This document shows, piece after piece, positions 18,634 to 27,970 of a stretch of DNA of 64,000 nucleotides. Source of the DNA: Candidatus Nitrosopelagicus sp. Lineage in GTDB: Archaea > Thermoproteota > Nitrososphaeria > Nitrososphaerales > Nitrosopumilaceae. The notes under the pieces are model-generated. The model saw nothing but the letters and a program-made list of their open reading frames with translations, made no database searches and had not been told where the DNA came from. The position numbers were made by a program, and so were the translations under genes. The stretch lies in contig JAOLYM010000002.1 in assembly GCA_028343435.1 (NCBI GenBank), forward strand, positions 30,674-94,673. Reading direction: 5' to 3'. Position 1 is the first letter of the stretch. Every line of letters begins with the position of its first letter.

Positions 18634-20558
18634 TTAGTTTCTGTAACTTTACTTGAACCAGTTTCTGTAACTTTACTTGAACCAGTTGGTAGTGCTCTAA
18701 CATAATCATCAATTAAAAATATTTTTTTAAATCCTTCATCTGTTTTATCAAATTCTGCTCTAATCTTTTTTGAAACATCTGACATTGTTGAGCCACCAGG
18801 TTCGATTACTGCATAACACAAACATTTTTTCTTAATTGGTTCTGGTGGTCCGCAAACCAGCAAATAATCTTCATCTTCTTTAAAAATTCCAACTGCAAGT
18901 TTTAGTGATGAAACTTTGATAAAATTTCTTGTACCATTAATCATGAATGAGCCTTTAGCCATTGATTGTCCTGTCGGTGCACCTTTTTTCACTTGATCTG
19001 GATTAACCCAAAAACTACTCATTCCATATGCAGATATTTGCCATGCACGACTAAAACAAACTGTTGCATGTGCAACTTCTTCCAAACTTAATGGTAGTAA
19101 TTCCTCATCTTCTGCTTTTAGCAAAAAGAACGGTGAACCATGAACTTCTGCATGAAAGACCTTATCGTTTTTTTCTAAATATTTTCTAATTATTGCACTA
19201 TTTGATGAGCTGTCTCTTCCTCCAACTGCTAAAACTCCGTCTGATGTGAAAAACCATCTGTATCTCTCATACCAACTTTTCTTTCTTATTTCTTTGAATC
19301 CAACAGAACCTTTTGCAATCTCTCCTTTTTCAATTGTTTTTTCTAATTTCTCTTCTGTTTTCTTCATTAATTTTTCAATTGATTTGACCGCACCTTTTTG
19401 TTTCTTTGACTCGTCAAATAATTTTGAAGCAATTGTTGGAAGAGATGAGTCAGGGTCCACTCTTATTTTTGATTCATTAATTTTCATGTATGAAATTCCT
19501 TTCTCACGAATTATTTCTGCATTTTTTTCTTTTAGTGAACTGGTGATACTTTCATCTCTAACGTTATGTTGACCTTGAGATGTCATTGTAAAAAGTAAAT
19601 TTGCTACATCTGCTATTGCTTTCGATTTTTCTATTACTACATTAATTGCATTTTTTTGTTCAGCTAATGTTGTTTCTAATGATTCTATTTTTTTGTCAGA
19701 AGGACTACTGAATAATGATTTTCCTTTTTCTAAAATTTCTTCAGTGAATACTATGTCTAATCCTTCATTGAAACTATTTACTTTCTTTGCATTCAAGTTA
19801 TCATCTGAAAATCTTATTGGATATGCATCATGTACATTATCTTCAATTATTACAGATGGATCATGTGGACCTTTTGTTACTTTAGAAAGAGTTGACGTAA
19901 TAATTTCAAACAGTGCTTCAAATTCTTCATCTGTTATTTCATTACTTGGTTTTTTAGAATCAATTCCTGATAATCTAATTATTTCTTCAACATATTTTTT
20001 TGGTAAACCTAATCCTCTACCTATAGTTTTTCCAATTCCACTAGAAGAAAATAACTCTCTAAATGATTCTTTTGTTAAATTTAAAATATCTAATCCATCT
20101 TCTGGAGGTGGAATGTAATCCAATCCTACACGAAGTTGTCTATGTCTTACGTCAATTGAATGTAAAAGTGCTAGAATTTTTTTATCACCATTGCATAAAA
20201 TAATATTTCCATCTCCAAAAAATTCTACAATTAGAATAAACTCCTTTTCAAAATTTGTAAATGTAAAGTAAGCAATTCTTTCAGTACCAATTTGTTCAAT
20301 TTTTGTTAGTTTTGCTCGTAAAAGATCGCTACGTAATCGCCTTAACATTTTATTTGGTTCAATTGTATCAATCTTCTTATCTGTAATCCACATTCCTATA
20401 CTAGAAACCATTAACATGATGTCAGGTTTTGTTGTATGATGTAATTTGAATAAAAGACTATTTCGATTTATTCCCCAAATATTACTTGCATAGTATCCAC
20501 TAGTCTTTTCTCCAATGTCATCTACCAGATATACTAATTCAATTCCCGCAAGAGTCAT
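18630..20558 (-). CDS. rqcH: RqcH/NEMF-family ribosome quality-control protein
   Basis: 642 residues. NFACT-N domain at about 1-230 with DVRHRQLRVG and PPPEDGLD; coiled-coil middle (about 290-430); NFACT-R domain (KSWYERYRWFFTSDG, GGRDSSSN) at about 435-545. RqcH binds stalled 60S/50S subunits and recruits tRNA for C-terminal tailing. The last residues carry a duplicated TGSSKVTE unit, from a 24-bp tandem repeat just before the stop. Confidence 0.92.
   Translation of the reverse strand: MTLAGIELVYLVDDIGEKTSGYYASNIWGINRNSLLFKLHHTTKPDIMLMVSSIGMWITDKKIDTIEPNKMLRRLRSDLLRAKLTKIEQIGTERIAYFTFTNFEKEFILIVEFFGDGNIILCNGDKKILALLHSIDVRHRQLRVGLDYIPPPEDGLDILNLTKESFRELFSSSGIGKTIGRGLGLPKKYVEEIIRLSGIDSKKPSNEITDEEFEALFEIITSTLSKVTKGPHDPSVIIEDNVHDAYPIRFSDDNLNAKKVNSFNEGLDIVFTEEILEKGKSLFSSPSDKKIESLETTLAEQKNAINVVIEKSKAIADVANLLFTMTSQGQHNVRDESITSSLKEKNAEIIREKGISYMKINESKIRVDPDSSLPTIASKLFDESKKQKGAVKSIEKLMKKTEEKLEKTIEKGEIAKGSVGFKEIRKKSWYERYRWFFTSDGVLAVGGRDSSSNSAIIRKYLEKNDKVFHAEVHGSPFFLLKAEDEELLPLSLEEVAHATVCFSRAWQISAYGMSSFWVNPDQVKKGAPTGQSMAKGSFMINGTRNFIKVSSLKLAVGIFKEDEDYLLVCGPPEPIKKKCLCYAVIEPGGSTMSDVSKKIRAEFDKTDEGFKKIFLIDDYVRALPTGSSKVTETGSSKVTETN
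18636..18683 (-). repeat. 24-bp tandem duplication at the 3' end of rqcH
   Basis: Two identical 24-base units occupy 18636-18659 and 18660-18683. They are in frame and add eight residues (TGSSKVTE type) to the RqcH C-terminus. This looks like a recent slippage event in a tolerant tail. Confidence 0.9.
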
Positions 20559-20656
20559 GGTATTGCAAATTTTTCTGGAAATTATACTCTTACTATTGCC
20601 TAGTGACTGCCAAAGATTTTAAACGAGGCATTTCTGAGTCAACTCAAGAAATTCAA

Positions 20657-21169
20657 ATGGCAAAGTTCAAAAAAAAGAAATTTTCAGCAGATAAACCAGA
20701 TCCTAAGGATGAAAATGACGATCTTCCTGAAATTGAAGCAACAGAAGATGAGAAAAAAGCAATTGCCGAAGCAACAGGATCTACTGATGAAATTGAATCT
20801 GAATCTAAACTTGATCCTAAACCTGATCCTACCGAAGACCCAATGGATAAATCTGCAACAAAAAAACTTACAGATAGATTATTTTGGTTAAGAATTGCTG
20901 TTGCAATTGCTGGTGGTATTATAGCAACATTTGCATTTGAAGATATTGCCGATGTTGAAGAAAAACGTTGGACATCAATTGTTTTTATGATTATGTTATT
21001 TATCGCAACTGCAATAATTGCCAAGTCTTGGAAAATTAGAATTGCAAATAGGAAAAAATATGTTACAACTGGAATAGGTAGTTTTGTATTCATGTACCTA
21101 TTCATTTGGATATTTACTTACACAGTAGTTAATGCTACCACCAGTCAATCAACGATTCCTGGTCTATAA
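20657..21169 (+). CDS. Membrane protein with acidic N-terminal tail
   Basis: 170 residues from the ATG at 20657; ATTTTAAA at 20626-20633 supports this start over the frame-open TTG-type start at 20603. A highly acidic, Asp/Glu/Pro-rich N-terminal region (about 10-70) precedes three hydrophobic helices in the C-terminal 100 residues. Unknown function. The cbiT start lies eight bases after the stop. Confidence 0.65.
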   Translation: MAKFKKKKFSADKPDPKDENDDLPEIEATEDEKKAIAEATGSTDEIESESKLDPKPDPTEDPMDKSATKKLTDRLFWLRIAVAIAGGIIATFAFEDIADVEEKRWTSIVFMIMLFIATAIIAKSWKIRIANRKKYVTTGIGSFVFMYLFIWIFTYTVVNATTSQSTIPGL

Positions 21170-21176
21170 TTACAAA

Positions 21177-21767
21177 ATGTGGAAATCAAAAACGCCTGGA
21201 ATTCCAGATGAAGAATTTGAAAGAACAGAGTCTGTACCAATTACTAAAGAAGAGATTCGTGCTATACAAATTAGTAAAGGTAGACTTTCTGTAGGACAAA
21301 CTGTTTTAGATATTGGATGTGGTAGTGGCTCTGTAACAGTAGAAGCTGCAATTCAAGTTGAAGAATCAGGTAAAGTAATTGGTGTTGACATTGATCCTAA
21401 TGCAATTGAATTAACAGAAAAAAATTTAAAAAAATTTGGAATCCTAAATTATACATTAATTGAAGGAAACGCTAAAGAAAAAATTTCAGAACTTCCTCAA
21501 GCAGATACTGTATTTATTGGTGGAACAGGTGGTGATACAAAAGATATAGTAGAATTATGTCAAAATAAAATCAAATCTGGTGGAAGAATTGTGATTGGTG
21601 TTATTCTAATTGAAACACTTTATGCTGTATTGAAAACAATTGAAAAATTAGACTTTGAATCAATTGATATCACACAAATTACAATTGGAAAGAGTCGAAA
21701 GACCAAAACAGGCACAATGATGCTTGCACGAAACCCAGTTAATGTTATCTCTGCTACAAAAAAATAA
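21177..21767 (+). CDS. cbiT: Cobalt-precorrin-6B C15-methyltransferase (decarboxylating)
   Basis: 196 residues from the ATG at 21177. The SAM-binding motif LDIGCGSGSVTVEAA near 42-56 and VDIDPNAIEL are intact; the opening PGIPDEEFER is typical of CbiT. It works in corrin-ring synthesis. It heads the cobalamin run cbiT-cbiL-cbiF on the plus strand. Confidence 0.92.
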   Translation: MWKSKTPGIPDEEFERTESVPITKEEIRAIQISKGRLSVGQTVLDIGCGSGSVTVEAAIQVEESGKVIGVDIDPNAIELTEKNLKKFGILNYTLIEGNAKEKISELPQADTVFIGGTGGDTKDIVELCQNKIKSGGRIVIGVILIETLYAVLKTIEKLDFESIDITQITIGKSRKTKTGTMMLARNPVNVISATKK

Positions 21768-21803
21768 TCTAGCTTTTTAATTGGGAACAAAATCATCTTT
21801 CTT

Positions 21804-22526
21804 ATGTCTCAATTAACTGGAATTGGAGTCGGTCCTGGCGATCCAGATTTACTTACTGTAAAAGCAGTAAAAGCAATTCAAGATGCTGATATGATAATGT
21901 GTCCTGCATCAGCAGAAGATAGACCTAGTATTGCTCTGTCAGTTGTTGACACTTTAATTGATAAATCAAAAAACCAAGAAATTGTAAAACTAATTTTTCC
22001 AATGACCAAGGATAAAGCTATTCTTGAAGCACACTGGAAAGAAAATTCAAAAATTATGGCAGAAAAAGTTTTGTCAGGAAAAAATGTTGTTTATCTAACT
22101 GTCGGTGATCCATATCTTTACAGCACATGGATCTACATGCACCGAGAAATTAGTAAAAAACATCCTGAAATGAAGATTACAGTAATACCTGGAATTGTTT
22201 CAATGTTCACCTTTGCATCTAAAGTTGGAATAAGTATAGCTGAAGGAGCAGAAAAAGTTTCAATTATTCCGTCTTGTTATGATTTAAGTTCAGTTAAAGA
22301 AATTGCAAAGAATTCTGAGGTATTGGTATTTCTTAAAGACGGTAGATATTTTGATCAGGTGATTGAATTAGTTAGAGAGTCTGGATTCCCAGAAGATTCT
22401 ATATTTGCAATTGGTCAAGATTTAGGTACAGACAAAGAAATTATTAGAAAATTAAGACTAGGTGACGTAAATGATGACACACTTACAACAAAGTACTTTT
22501 CAATTTTGGTGATAAAGCGTGTCTAA
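21804..22526 (+). CDS. cbiL: Cobalt-precorrin-2 C20-methyltransferase
   Basis: 240 residues of the tetrapyrrole methylase fold. GIGVGPGDPDLLTVKA at the N-terminus and VGDPYLYST near residue 97 are the SAM-binding signatures. The sequence fits CbiL/CobI better than the other ring methylases. Eight-base overlap with cbiF. Confidence 0.92.
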   Translation: MSQLTGIGVGPGDPDLLTVKAVKAIQDADMIMCPASAEDRPSIALSVVDTLIDKSKNQEIVKLIFPMTKDKAILEAHWKENSKIMAEKVLSGKNVVYLTVGDPYLYSTWIYMHREISKKHPEMKITVIPGIVSMFTFASKVGISIAEGAEKVSIIPSCYDLSSVKEIAKNSEVLVFLKDGRYFDQVIELVRESGFPEDSIFAIGQDLGTDKEIIRKLRLGDVNDDTLTTKYFSILVIKRV

Positions 22527-23295
22527 GGTATACTTTGTTGGTTGCGGTCCTGGCGACCCTGATTTAATTACTATAAAGGCAAAAAAATTGGTTCAAAAGG
22601 CTGATGTAATCGTTTACTCAGGTTCATTGATTCCTCCTGAGATTCTAAAATTTAATAAAAAAGGCAAAAAACACGATGCAGCAAAACTTGTTCGTGAAGA
22701 AATATTTGATTTACTTTTAAAAAATTCAAAAAAAGGAAAAACCGTAGTTAGATTACATGATGGCGACCCTGCAATTTATGGCGCAATTAGAGAACAGATT
22801 GATAATCTAGAAAAAAAAGATGTAGAATCAATTGTTATACCTGGTGTTACGTCATTTTTGGCATCTGCAGCCGCACTTGGAACACAATTAACTTTACCTG
22901 GAATTACACAAACAATGATTGTTACACGTGCAGAATCAAGAACTAAAGTTCCTAAACGTGAAAAAATTTCTGAACTTGCAAAACATCAGGCAACTTTAAT
23001 TTTTTATCTTAGTGTTCATTTACTAAATAAAATATCAAAAGAAGCAATTGAAGGTGGATACAAAAAAACTACTCCAGTTGCTGTAGTTTACAAAGCAAGT
23101 AGAAAAGATCAAAAAATAATTCTTGGTACACTTACAGATATCGCAAAAAAAGTAAGAGATGAAAAAATCAAAATGACTGCAATTGTAATAATTGGTGATG
23201 TAATAAAACCAAAATCTTATGAATATTCTAAATTATATGATAAAACTTTCTCACATGGTTTCAGAAAAGCAAAGAAAACTAAGAAAAAAGATTAA
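22519..23295 (+). CDS. cbiF: Cobalt-precorrin-4 C11-methyltransferase
   Basis: 258 residues, GTG start inside the end of cbiL. FVGCGPGDPDLITIKA, YSGSLIP and RLHDGDPAIYGA are the CbiF/CobM signatures. Third gene of the corrinoid methyltransferase cluster. The C-terminus is Lys-rich and overlaps the convergent racemase-like gene by 17 bases. Confidence 0.93.
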   Translation: MSKVYFVGCGPGDPDLITIKAKKLVQKADVIVYSGSLIPPEILKFNKKGKKHDAAKLVREEIFDLLLKNSKKGKTVVRLHDGDPAIYGAIREQIDNLEKKDVESIVIPGVTSFLASAAALGTQLTLPGITQTMIVTRAESRTKVPKREKISELAKHQATLIFYLSVHLLNKISKEAIEGGYKKTTPVAVVYKASRKDQKIILGTLTDIAKKVRDEKIKMTAIVIIGDVIKPKSYEYSKLYDKTFSHGFRKAKKTKKKD

Positions 23296-24028
23296 CTTTA
23301 TTGGAAATTCCCATACTTTTGAGGTTTCTTTGTAATGCTTTTGGACTTTTTGTTGTATAAATTGATAAAGAATTTCTTGTAGATCTTGGTCCTTTTAGTT
23401 TAGAAATTTTTATTGCTACATCTTCAGCTGGATCCAAAAATTCAACTTTTTTAAAATATTTCTTCATAAATGGTAAAAGAAATGGAAGATGTGTACTTGA
23501 AAGTGTTGCAAATTTTATTTTATTTTCTTTAAATTCATCTTTTAGTACCTTTAGTATAGTTTTAACACAATTTTTTTCATCGGTAAAAAATTTTCCACTC
23601 TCTACTAATTCAACTAATTCTGAGCAATTTATTTTCCATACATCTTTCAAATCATTAAATTCTGATATGTAATTATCCAATTCTTTACTTTTTGCAACAA
23701 TCTCTGTTGCAAGTATTGCAATGTTACCTGGTTTCTGAATTTTTTGAAGTGGGGGTAAAACTGTAATTATATTTTTTGGTAATTTTTCTCTAAAAAGTAA
23801 TGATGGTGTATTTGATGCAAGAACTATTACATCCGGATCAAATCTTTCTGAAATTTTTTTAATTGTATCCGAAACTATCTTATACAATTGTGATTTTGTT
23901 TTTTTTCCATATGGAAAGTTCTTTTTATCTGCCAGATAGATGATATCTGATTTCGTCTTTTTTTGAATTGCCTTAATTATCGATAAAGAACCTAATCCTG
24001 AGTCAAAAACAACAATTTTCATCTTCAT
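23279..24028 (-). CDS. Glutamate-racemase (MurI)-like protein without catalytic cysteines
   Basis: 249 residues with the MurI fold. FDSGLGSLS at 8-16 is the conserved N-terminal signature. The first catalytic cysteine of the family (ACNT) is replaced in ASNTPS (Ser72), and the second (GCTH) is replaced in SSTH (Ser178). PEP-type racemases need both cysteines, so racemase activity is not expected. It might have another role, or act on a different substrate. Isolated gene between cbiF and a cdvB paralog. Confidence 0.82.
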   Translation of the reverse strand: MKMKIVVFDSGLGSLSIIKAIQKKTKSDIIYLADKKNFPYGKKTKSQLYKIVSDTIKKISERFDPDVIVLASNTPSLLFREKLPKNIITVLPPLQKIQKPGNIAILATEIVAKSKELDNYISEFNDLKDVWKINCSELVELVESGKFFTDEKNCVKTILKVLKDEFKENKIKFATLSSTHLPFLLPFMKKYFKKVEFLDPAEDVAIKISKLKGPRSTRNSLSIYTTKSPKALQRNLKSMGISNKVNLFS

Positions 24029-24113
24029 TCATGTATGATTGGTTAGCTAAATTTAGTCTAGTGTTGATCTTATTCCACACTTCTAATTAAGAGCATTTTT
24101 TTCGAGACTACAC

Positions 24114-24776
24114 ATGCCATCATTCCATAAAGCATGGGCACGTCAAGAAACAGCAGGTATGACTGACAAGTTTCGTGATACCTTGAAACCTCAAGGAGCA
24201 TTGAAACCAAGAATTCAGAATGCTGTTAACAAATTACAGACACAAACTTCTAAGATGGACACTATGTTGGGAAAACTCGAACAACGAGATCAACAATTAT
24301 TCCAACGTGTCGTCACAGCAGTTCAAAATCATGATAAAAGTGCAAGTACTGTTTTATCAAACGAACTAGCAGAAGTTAGAAAAGTAAAAAAAATGCTTGG
24401 CGGTGCAAGAATGTCCTTGGAACAAGTTCAATTAAGACTTTCAACAATTCATGACCTCGGTGATGCAATGGTTGCAATTGGACCTGCAATGGGTACAATG
24501 AAGAGCCTACAATCATCATTAGGTAAATTCATGCCAGAAGCAGATTCAGAATTGAACGCAATGACCCAGACATTAAACGGACTTATGGTCGACTCGATCT
24601 CCGGTGATTCATTTAACATGGAATCAGATGCATCTAGTGAAGAAACAAATAAAATTCTTCAAGAGGCATCCGCAGTTGCAGAGCAACAAATCGGTGACAA
24701 GTTTCCATCAGTACCTTCAATGGAGCTTCCAACTCAAGAATACAAACAAACAACATCAACTTCAAGTTTTGAGTAG
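24114..24776 (+). CDS. CdvB-family ESCRT-III-like protein (paralog 2)
   Basis: 220 residues, closely similar along its length to the protein at 1252-1911 (shared LKPRIQ/LKPRVE, VLSNELAEVRKV, LRLSTIHDLGD and FPSVPS). Helical Snf7-type core followed by an acidic Ser-rich tail; no winged-helix domain. Probably a second filament subunit of the Cdv/ESCRT-III machinery. CTAATTAAG at 24082-24090 is a well-placed TATA-like box. Confidence 0.88.
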   Translation: MPSFHKAWARQETAGMTDKFRDTLKPQGALKPRIQNAVNKLQTQTSKMDTMLGKLEQRDQQLFQRVVTAVQNHDKSASTVLSNELAEVRKVKKMLGGARMSLEQVQLRLSTIHDLGDAMVAIGPAMGTMKSLQSSLGKFMPEADSELNAMTQTLNGLMVDSISGDSFNMESDASSEETNKILQEASAVAEQQIGDKFPSVPSMELPTQEYKQTTSTSSFE

Positions 24777-24790
24777 TTAGCCTTCTTCTT

Positions 24791-25504
24791 TTATTTTCTA
24801 CCTATGTAACTAATGCACATTGTGATAAATTGCATCATCTCACTACTTCCCATCTTTGAGCTACCCTCTGTTCTGTTTACAAAAACTGTTGGAACTTCTA
24901 ATCCTTTCATTCCTAGTTGTTTTAGCTGATATAAAACCTCAATTTGAAATGCAAAACCATCTGAACGAATTTTATTAAAATCAACTTTTTCAAGTGTTTT
25001 TTTCTTAAACATCCTAAATCCACTAGTTGAATCCTTGATCTCTATTTTTGCACAAATCCTGGCAATTGCACCTGCAATAGAATGTGTTGCTTTTCTTCCA
25101 ATTCCCCATCCTATGACATCTGAACCTTCCACATGTCTACTTGCAATTAAAAAATCAAAATTCTTTATTTTTTCAAGCATATTTGGAATTTCACTAGGTT
25201 GGTGTGAATGATCTGCATCCATCTGAAGAATCAATTCTGAATCAAGTTTTTCCAAAACATGACTAAATCCTTCTTTGTATGCTGCTCCTAGTCCCATCTT
25301 TTTTGGTCTCTGAATTACTGTAATTTTTTCATATTTTGCACCTAATTCTCTTGCAATATCTGCAGTTCCATCCGGGGAAGAATCATCTATAATTAAAATA
25401 TCTAATTTTTCAACTAACTGCTTTATTTTTTCAAATAATTCTTTGATTAAACTTGGAATAGTCTCTGCTTCATTATACGTTGGAATTACAATTGCTAATT
25501 TCAT
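24791..25504 (-). CDS. Polyprenol-phosphate mannosyltransferase (DPM1-like GT2)
   Basis: 237 residues. IPTYNEAETI at the N-terminus, DDSSPDGT at 41-48 and QMDADHSHQPSEIP (metal-binding DAD) define a GT2 dolichol-phosphate mannose synthase. No C-terminal membrane domain is present, so it is the soluble DPM1 type. It supplies lipid-linked mannose (or a related sugar) for archaeal N-glycosylation. Confidence 0.92.
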   Translation of the reverse strand: MKLAIVIPTYNEAETIPSLIKELFEKIKQLVEKLDILIIDDSSPDGTADIARELGAKYEKITVIQRPKKMGLGAAYKEGFSHVLEKLDSELILQMDADHSHQPSEIPNMLEKIKNFDFLIASRHVEGSDVIGWGIGRKATHSIAGAIARICAKIEIKDSTSGFRMFKKKTLEKVDFNKIRSDGFAFQIEVLYQLKQLGMKGLEVPTVFVNRTEGSSKMGSSEMMQFITMCISYIGRK

Positions 25505-25535
25505 AAAATTTCACCATTACCTTAGAAGAAATATC

Positions 25536-26993
25536 TTATGGATATGCTGTCTCTTTTGCAAGAATTGACTCTAATTCTGAAATATTAACACGATTTTGAG
25601 CCATATCGTCTCTTCTACGAATGGTTACTGTATTATCTTCTTTTGTTTGATGGTCTACTGTTATTGCAAATGGTGCACCAATCTCATCCAATCTTCTATA
25701 TCTTCGTCCAATTGCACCTGAATGATCTAAAAAGGAATCAAATTTTGTTCTAATAAGACGATAAATCTCATCTGTTTTTTCTAAGAGCCCATCTTTTTTC
25801 ACTAATGATAAAACTCCCACATGTGTTGGTGCTAAATATGGTTTAATTGATAACACCATTCTTTCATTTTCTTTATCTTCTCTTAGTGAATGTTCTAAAA
25901 TTGTGTAAAGACTTCTATCAATACCCATTGAAATTTCAAATACATGTGGTAAAACTTTCTCGTCATTATCCATAACCTCAAACTTTTCTTTACTTTTCTT
26001 TGCGTGACTTGATAAATCATAATCTGATCTGTAGTTACATGCTACCAGCTCTAACCATCCAATTGTTGTATTCACTTCAAAGTCAAATGCAACATCTGCG
26101 TAGAATGCTTTTTCTTTTTCTCCAAGCTTCCTGAATCTACTTTTTTCCATATCAATCCCAGTCTTTTCATAAAATTCTGTTAATAATCCAAGATAGTATG
26201 CAACAAACTTGTTTGGGATTACTCCTTTGTCTACGGCTTCTTTAGATGTCATTACCTGAATGTCATCTGAAATTTGAATTCGTAATGTAGTATTTTCAAT
26301 TTCTGAGAATTTTTCCAAATCATTTAGTTTACCTGGATTACAAAAAACCTCAATTTCTGCTTGATAAAACTCTCTTAATCTCAAAAGACTTTGTCTTGGA
26401 GCGATCTCATTTCTGAAACTTTTTCCTACTTGAGCTATTCCTAATGGAAGTTTTCCACGCATTGTTTTGAATAATCTTGGAAAATCAACAAATATTGATT
26501 GACATGTTTCAGGTCTAAGATACGCTTCTACATCTTCAGGACCAATTCCAACTCTAAACATCATGTTGAATTTTTTTGCAGAGTCGAATTCACCTTTACA
26601 TTTTGTACAAACAATATTTTTTTCTTGAATCATTTTATCAAAATCTTCTAAATCCGCACTTTCAGGAATCTCAACATTAGCAATTTCTGAAATTAATTTA
26701 TCAGCTCTAAATGTCAATCCACATTTTTTACATTTTATTATTGGGTCTGCAAAATTACCGAGATGACCTGATGCCTCAAAAACTGATTTTGACATTATCT
26801 GTGAGCCATCAATTTCAAGCATTCTATCTCTTCTTACTAGTTCTCTTCTCCATAATTCCAGAAATTTATTTTTTACACTAACGCCTGTTGGTCCATATTC
26901 CCAAAAACCTGCTTGAGCATCTCCATAAACCTCGCAACTTGGAAAATAAAATGCTCTTTCAAGTGCAAGTTTCATCACGCTTTCGTAATTCAT
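25536..26993 (-). CDS. glyS: Glycyl-tRNA synthetase (alpha2, class II)
   Basis: 485 residues. The N-terminal FYFPSCEVYG and FWEYGPTG, zinc cysteines CKKC and CTKC near 89 and 134, RPETCQSIFVDFPR (motif 2 region) and SMGIDRSLYTILEHS (motif 3) identify the archaeal/eukaryotic GlyRS. A C-terminal anticodon-binding domain is present. Essential translation enzyme. Confidence 0.95.
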   Translation of the reverse strand: MNYESVMKLALERAFYFPSCEVYGDAQAGFWEYGPTGVSVKNKFLELWRRELVRRDRMLEIDGSQIMSKSVFEASGHLGNFADPIIKCKKCGLTFRADKLISEIANVEIPESADLEDFDKMIQEKNIVCTKCKGEFDSAKKFNMMFRVGIGPEDVEAYLRPETCQSIFVDFPRLFKTMRGKLPLGIAQVGKSFRNEIAPRQSLLRLREFYQAEIEVFCNPGKLNDLEKFSEIENTTLRIQISDDIQVMTSKEAVDKGVIPNKFVAYYLGLLTEFYEKTGIDMEKSRFRKLGEKEKAFYADVAFDFEVNTTIGWLELVACNYRSDYDLSSHAKKSKEKFEVMDNDEKVLPHVFEISMGIDRSLYTILEHSLREDKENERMVLSIKPYLAPTHVGVLSLVKKDGLLEKTDEIYRLIRTKFDSFLDHSGAIGRRYRRLDEIGAPFAITVDHQTKEDNTVTIRRRDDMAQNRVNISELESILAKETAYP

Positions 26994-27034
26994 ACTAAAA
27001 CTCTAAAACAATCATGGAATAAATGCGTAATTAC

Positions 27035-27874
27035 TCATGCAAGTGACTTTGCCTTTCTAATATTCTCAAACTCATCTCTCGTATCATCAATTGGTGTTTC
27101 TAGAACGATTGGAATTTTATTTTTATTCATAATTTTAACTACCTCTCCTAATCCTTCGTTTCCAATTTCTCCCAATCCAATATGATTATGCCTATCCAAA
27201 TTCGAATTTAATTCTCCTTTTGAATCATTTAGATGTAAAATTTTCAAGTTTTTTAATCCAACCGTATCATCAAACTCTTTCAATGTTTTTTTGACGGCAG
27301 CTTTAGTTCTCAAATCATATCCTGCAACAAATGCATGACATGTATCTAAACAAACTCCAAATTTTTTTGCTGGTTTACACTTTTCAAAAATTTCAGCAAG
27401 CTGTTTAAAATCAGAACCAACAGAATTTTTTTGTCCAGCAGTATTTTCAAGTAAAATCATAACATCTGCCTTTGTTTTTGCAACCTCGTTTAATGCATTA
27501 GTGAGTCTCTTAATTCCATTTTCTTCTCCTGAACCTTTGTGACTTCCTAGATGTGTAACAAGATATGGGATTCCTAACTTGTCACATCTTTTGACTTCTT
27601 CAATCATTGATTTTATTGACTTTTCATACCCTTCATCTTCAGGTGTAGAAAGATTTGGTAAATATGGCATATGTGCACATGTTGCCATTCTGTCAATATC
27701 TGAAGCTTCGAGTTTTTGTTTATACTTCTCCGCTTCTTCTATATCCAAATCTTTTGCAAACCAGCTTCTTGGACTTCTAGTAAAAACTTGAAATGCTGAG
27801 CATTCTCTTTCAATTGCATTATCTACCCAACTCTCTAGAGAACCAGATTTGGATATATGCGCACCAATCTGCAT
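27035..27874 (-). CDS. nfo: Endonuclease IV
   Basis: 279 residues of the AP-endonuclease TIM barrel. IGAHIS at the start, the family segments CAHMPYLPNL, LVTHLGSHKGSGEE, LLENTAGQ, GVCLDTCHAFVAGYD, LHLNDSKG, DRHNHIGLGEIG and VLETP carry the three-zinc site. Cleaves DNA at abasic sites in repair. Divergent from priL. Confidence 0.95.
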   Translation of the reverse strand: MQIGAHISKSGSLESWVDNAIERECSAFQVFTRSPRSWFAKDLDIEEAEKYKQKLEASDIDRMATCAHMPYLPNLSTPEDEGYEKSIKSMIEEVKRCDKLGIPYLVTHLGSHKGSGEENGIKRLTNALNEVAKTKADVMILLENTAGQKNSVGSDFKQLAEIFEKCKPAKKFGVCLDTCHAFVAGYDLRTKAAVKKTLKEFDDTVGLKNLKILHLNDSKGELNSNLDRHNHIGLGEIGNEGLGEVVKIMNKNKIPIVLETPIDDTRDEFENIRKAKSLA

Positions 27875-27970
27875 ACATTTTCTAAAATTTATTACAATTT
27901 AAACTAGGGATCTAATGAAAATAGCAATTTTATGATTGCAATTTTTAAACTAAGTTGGTACACTATTGTT

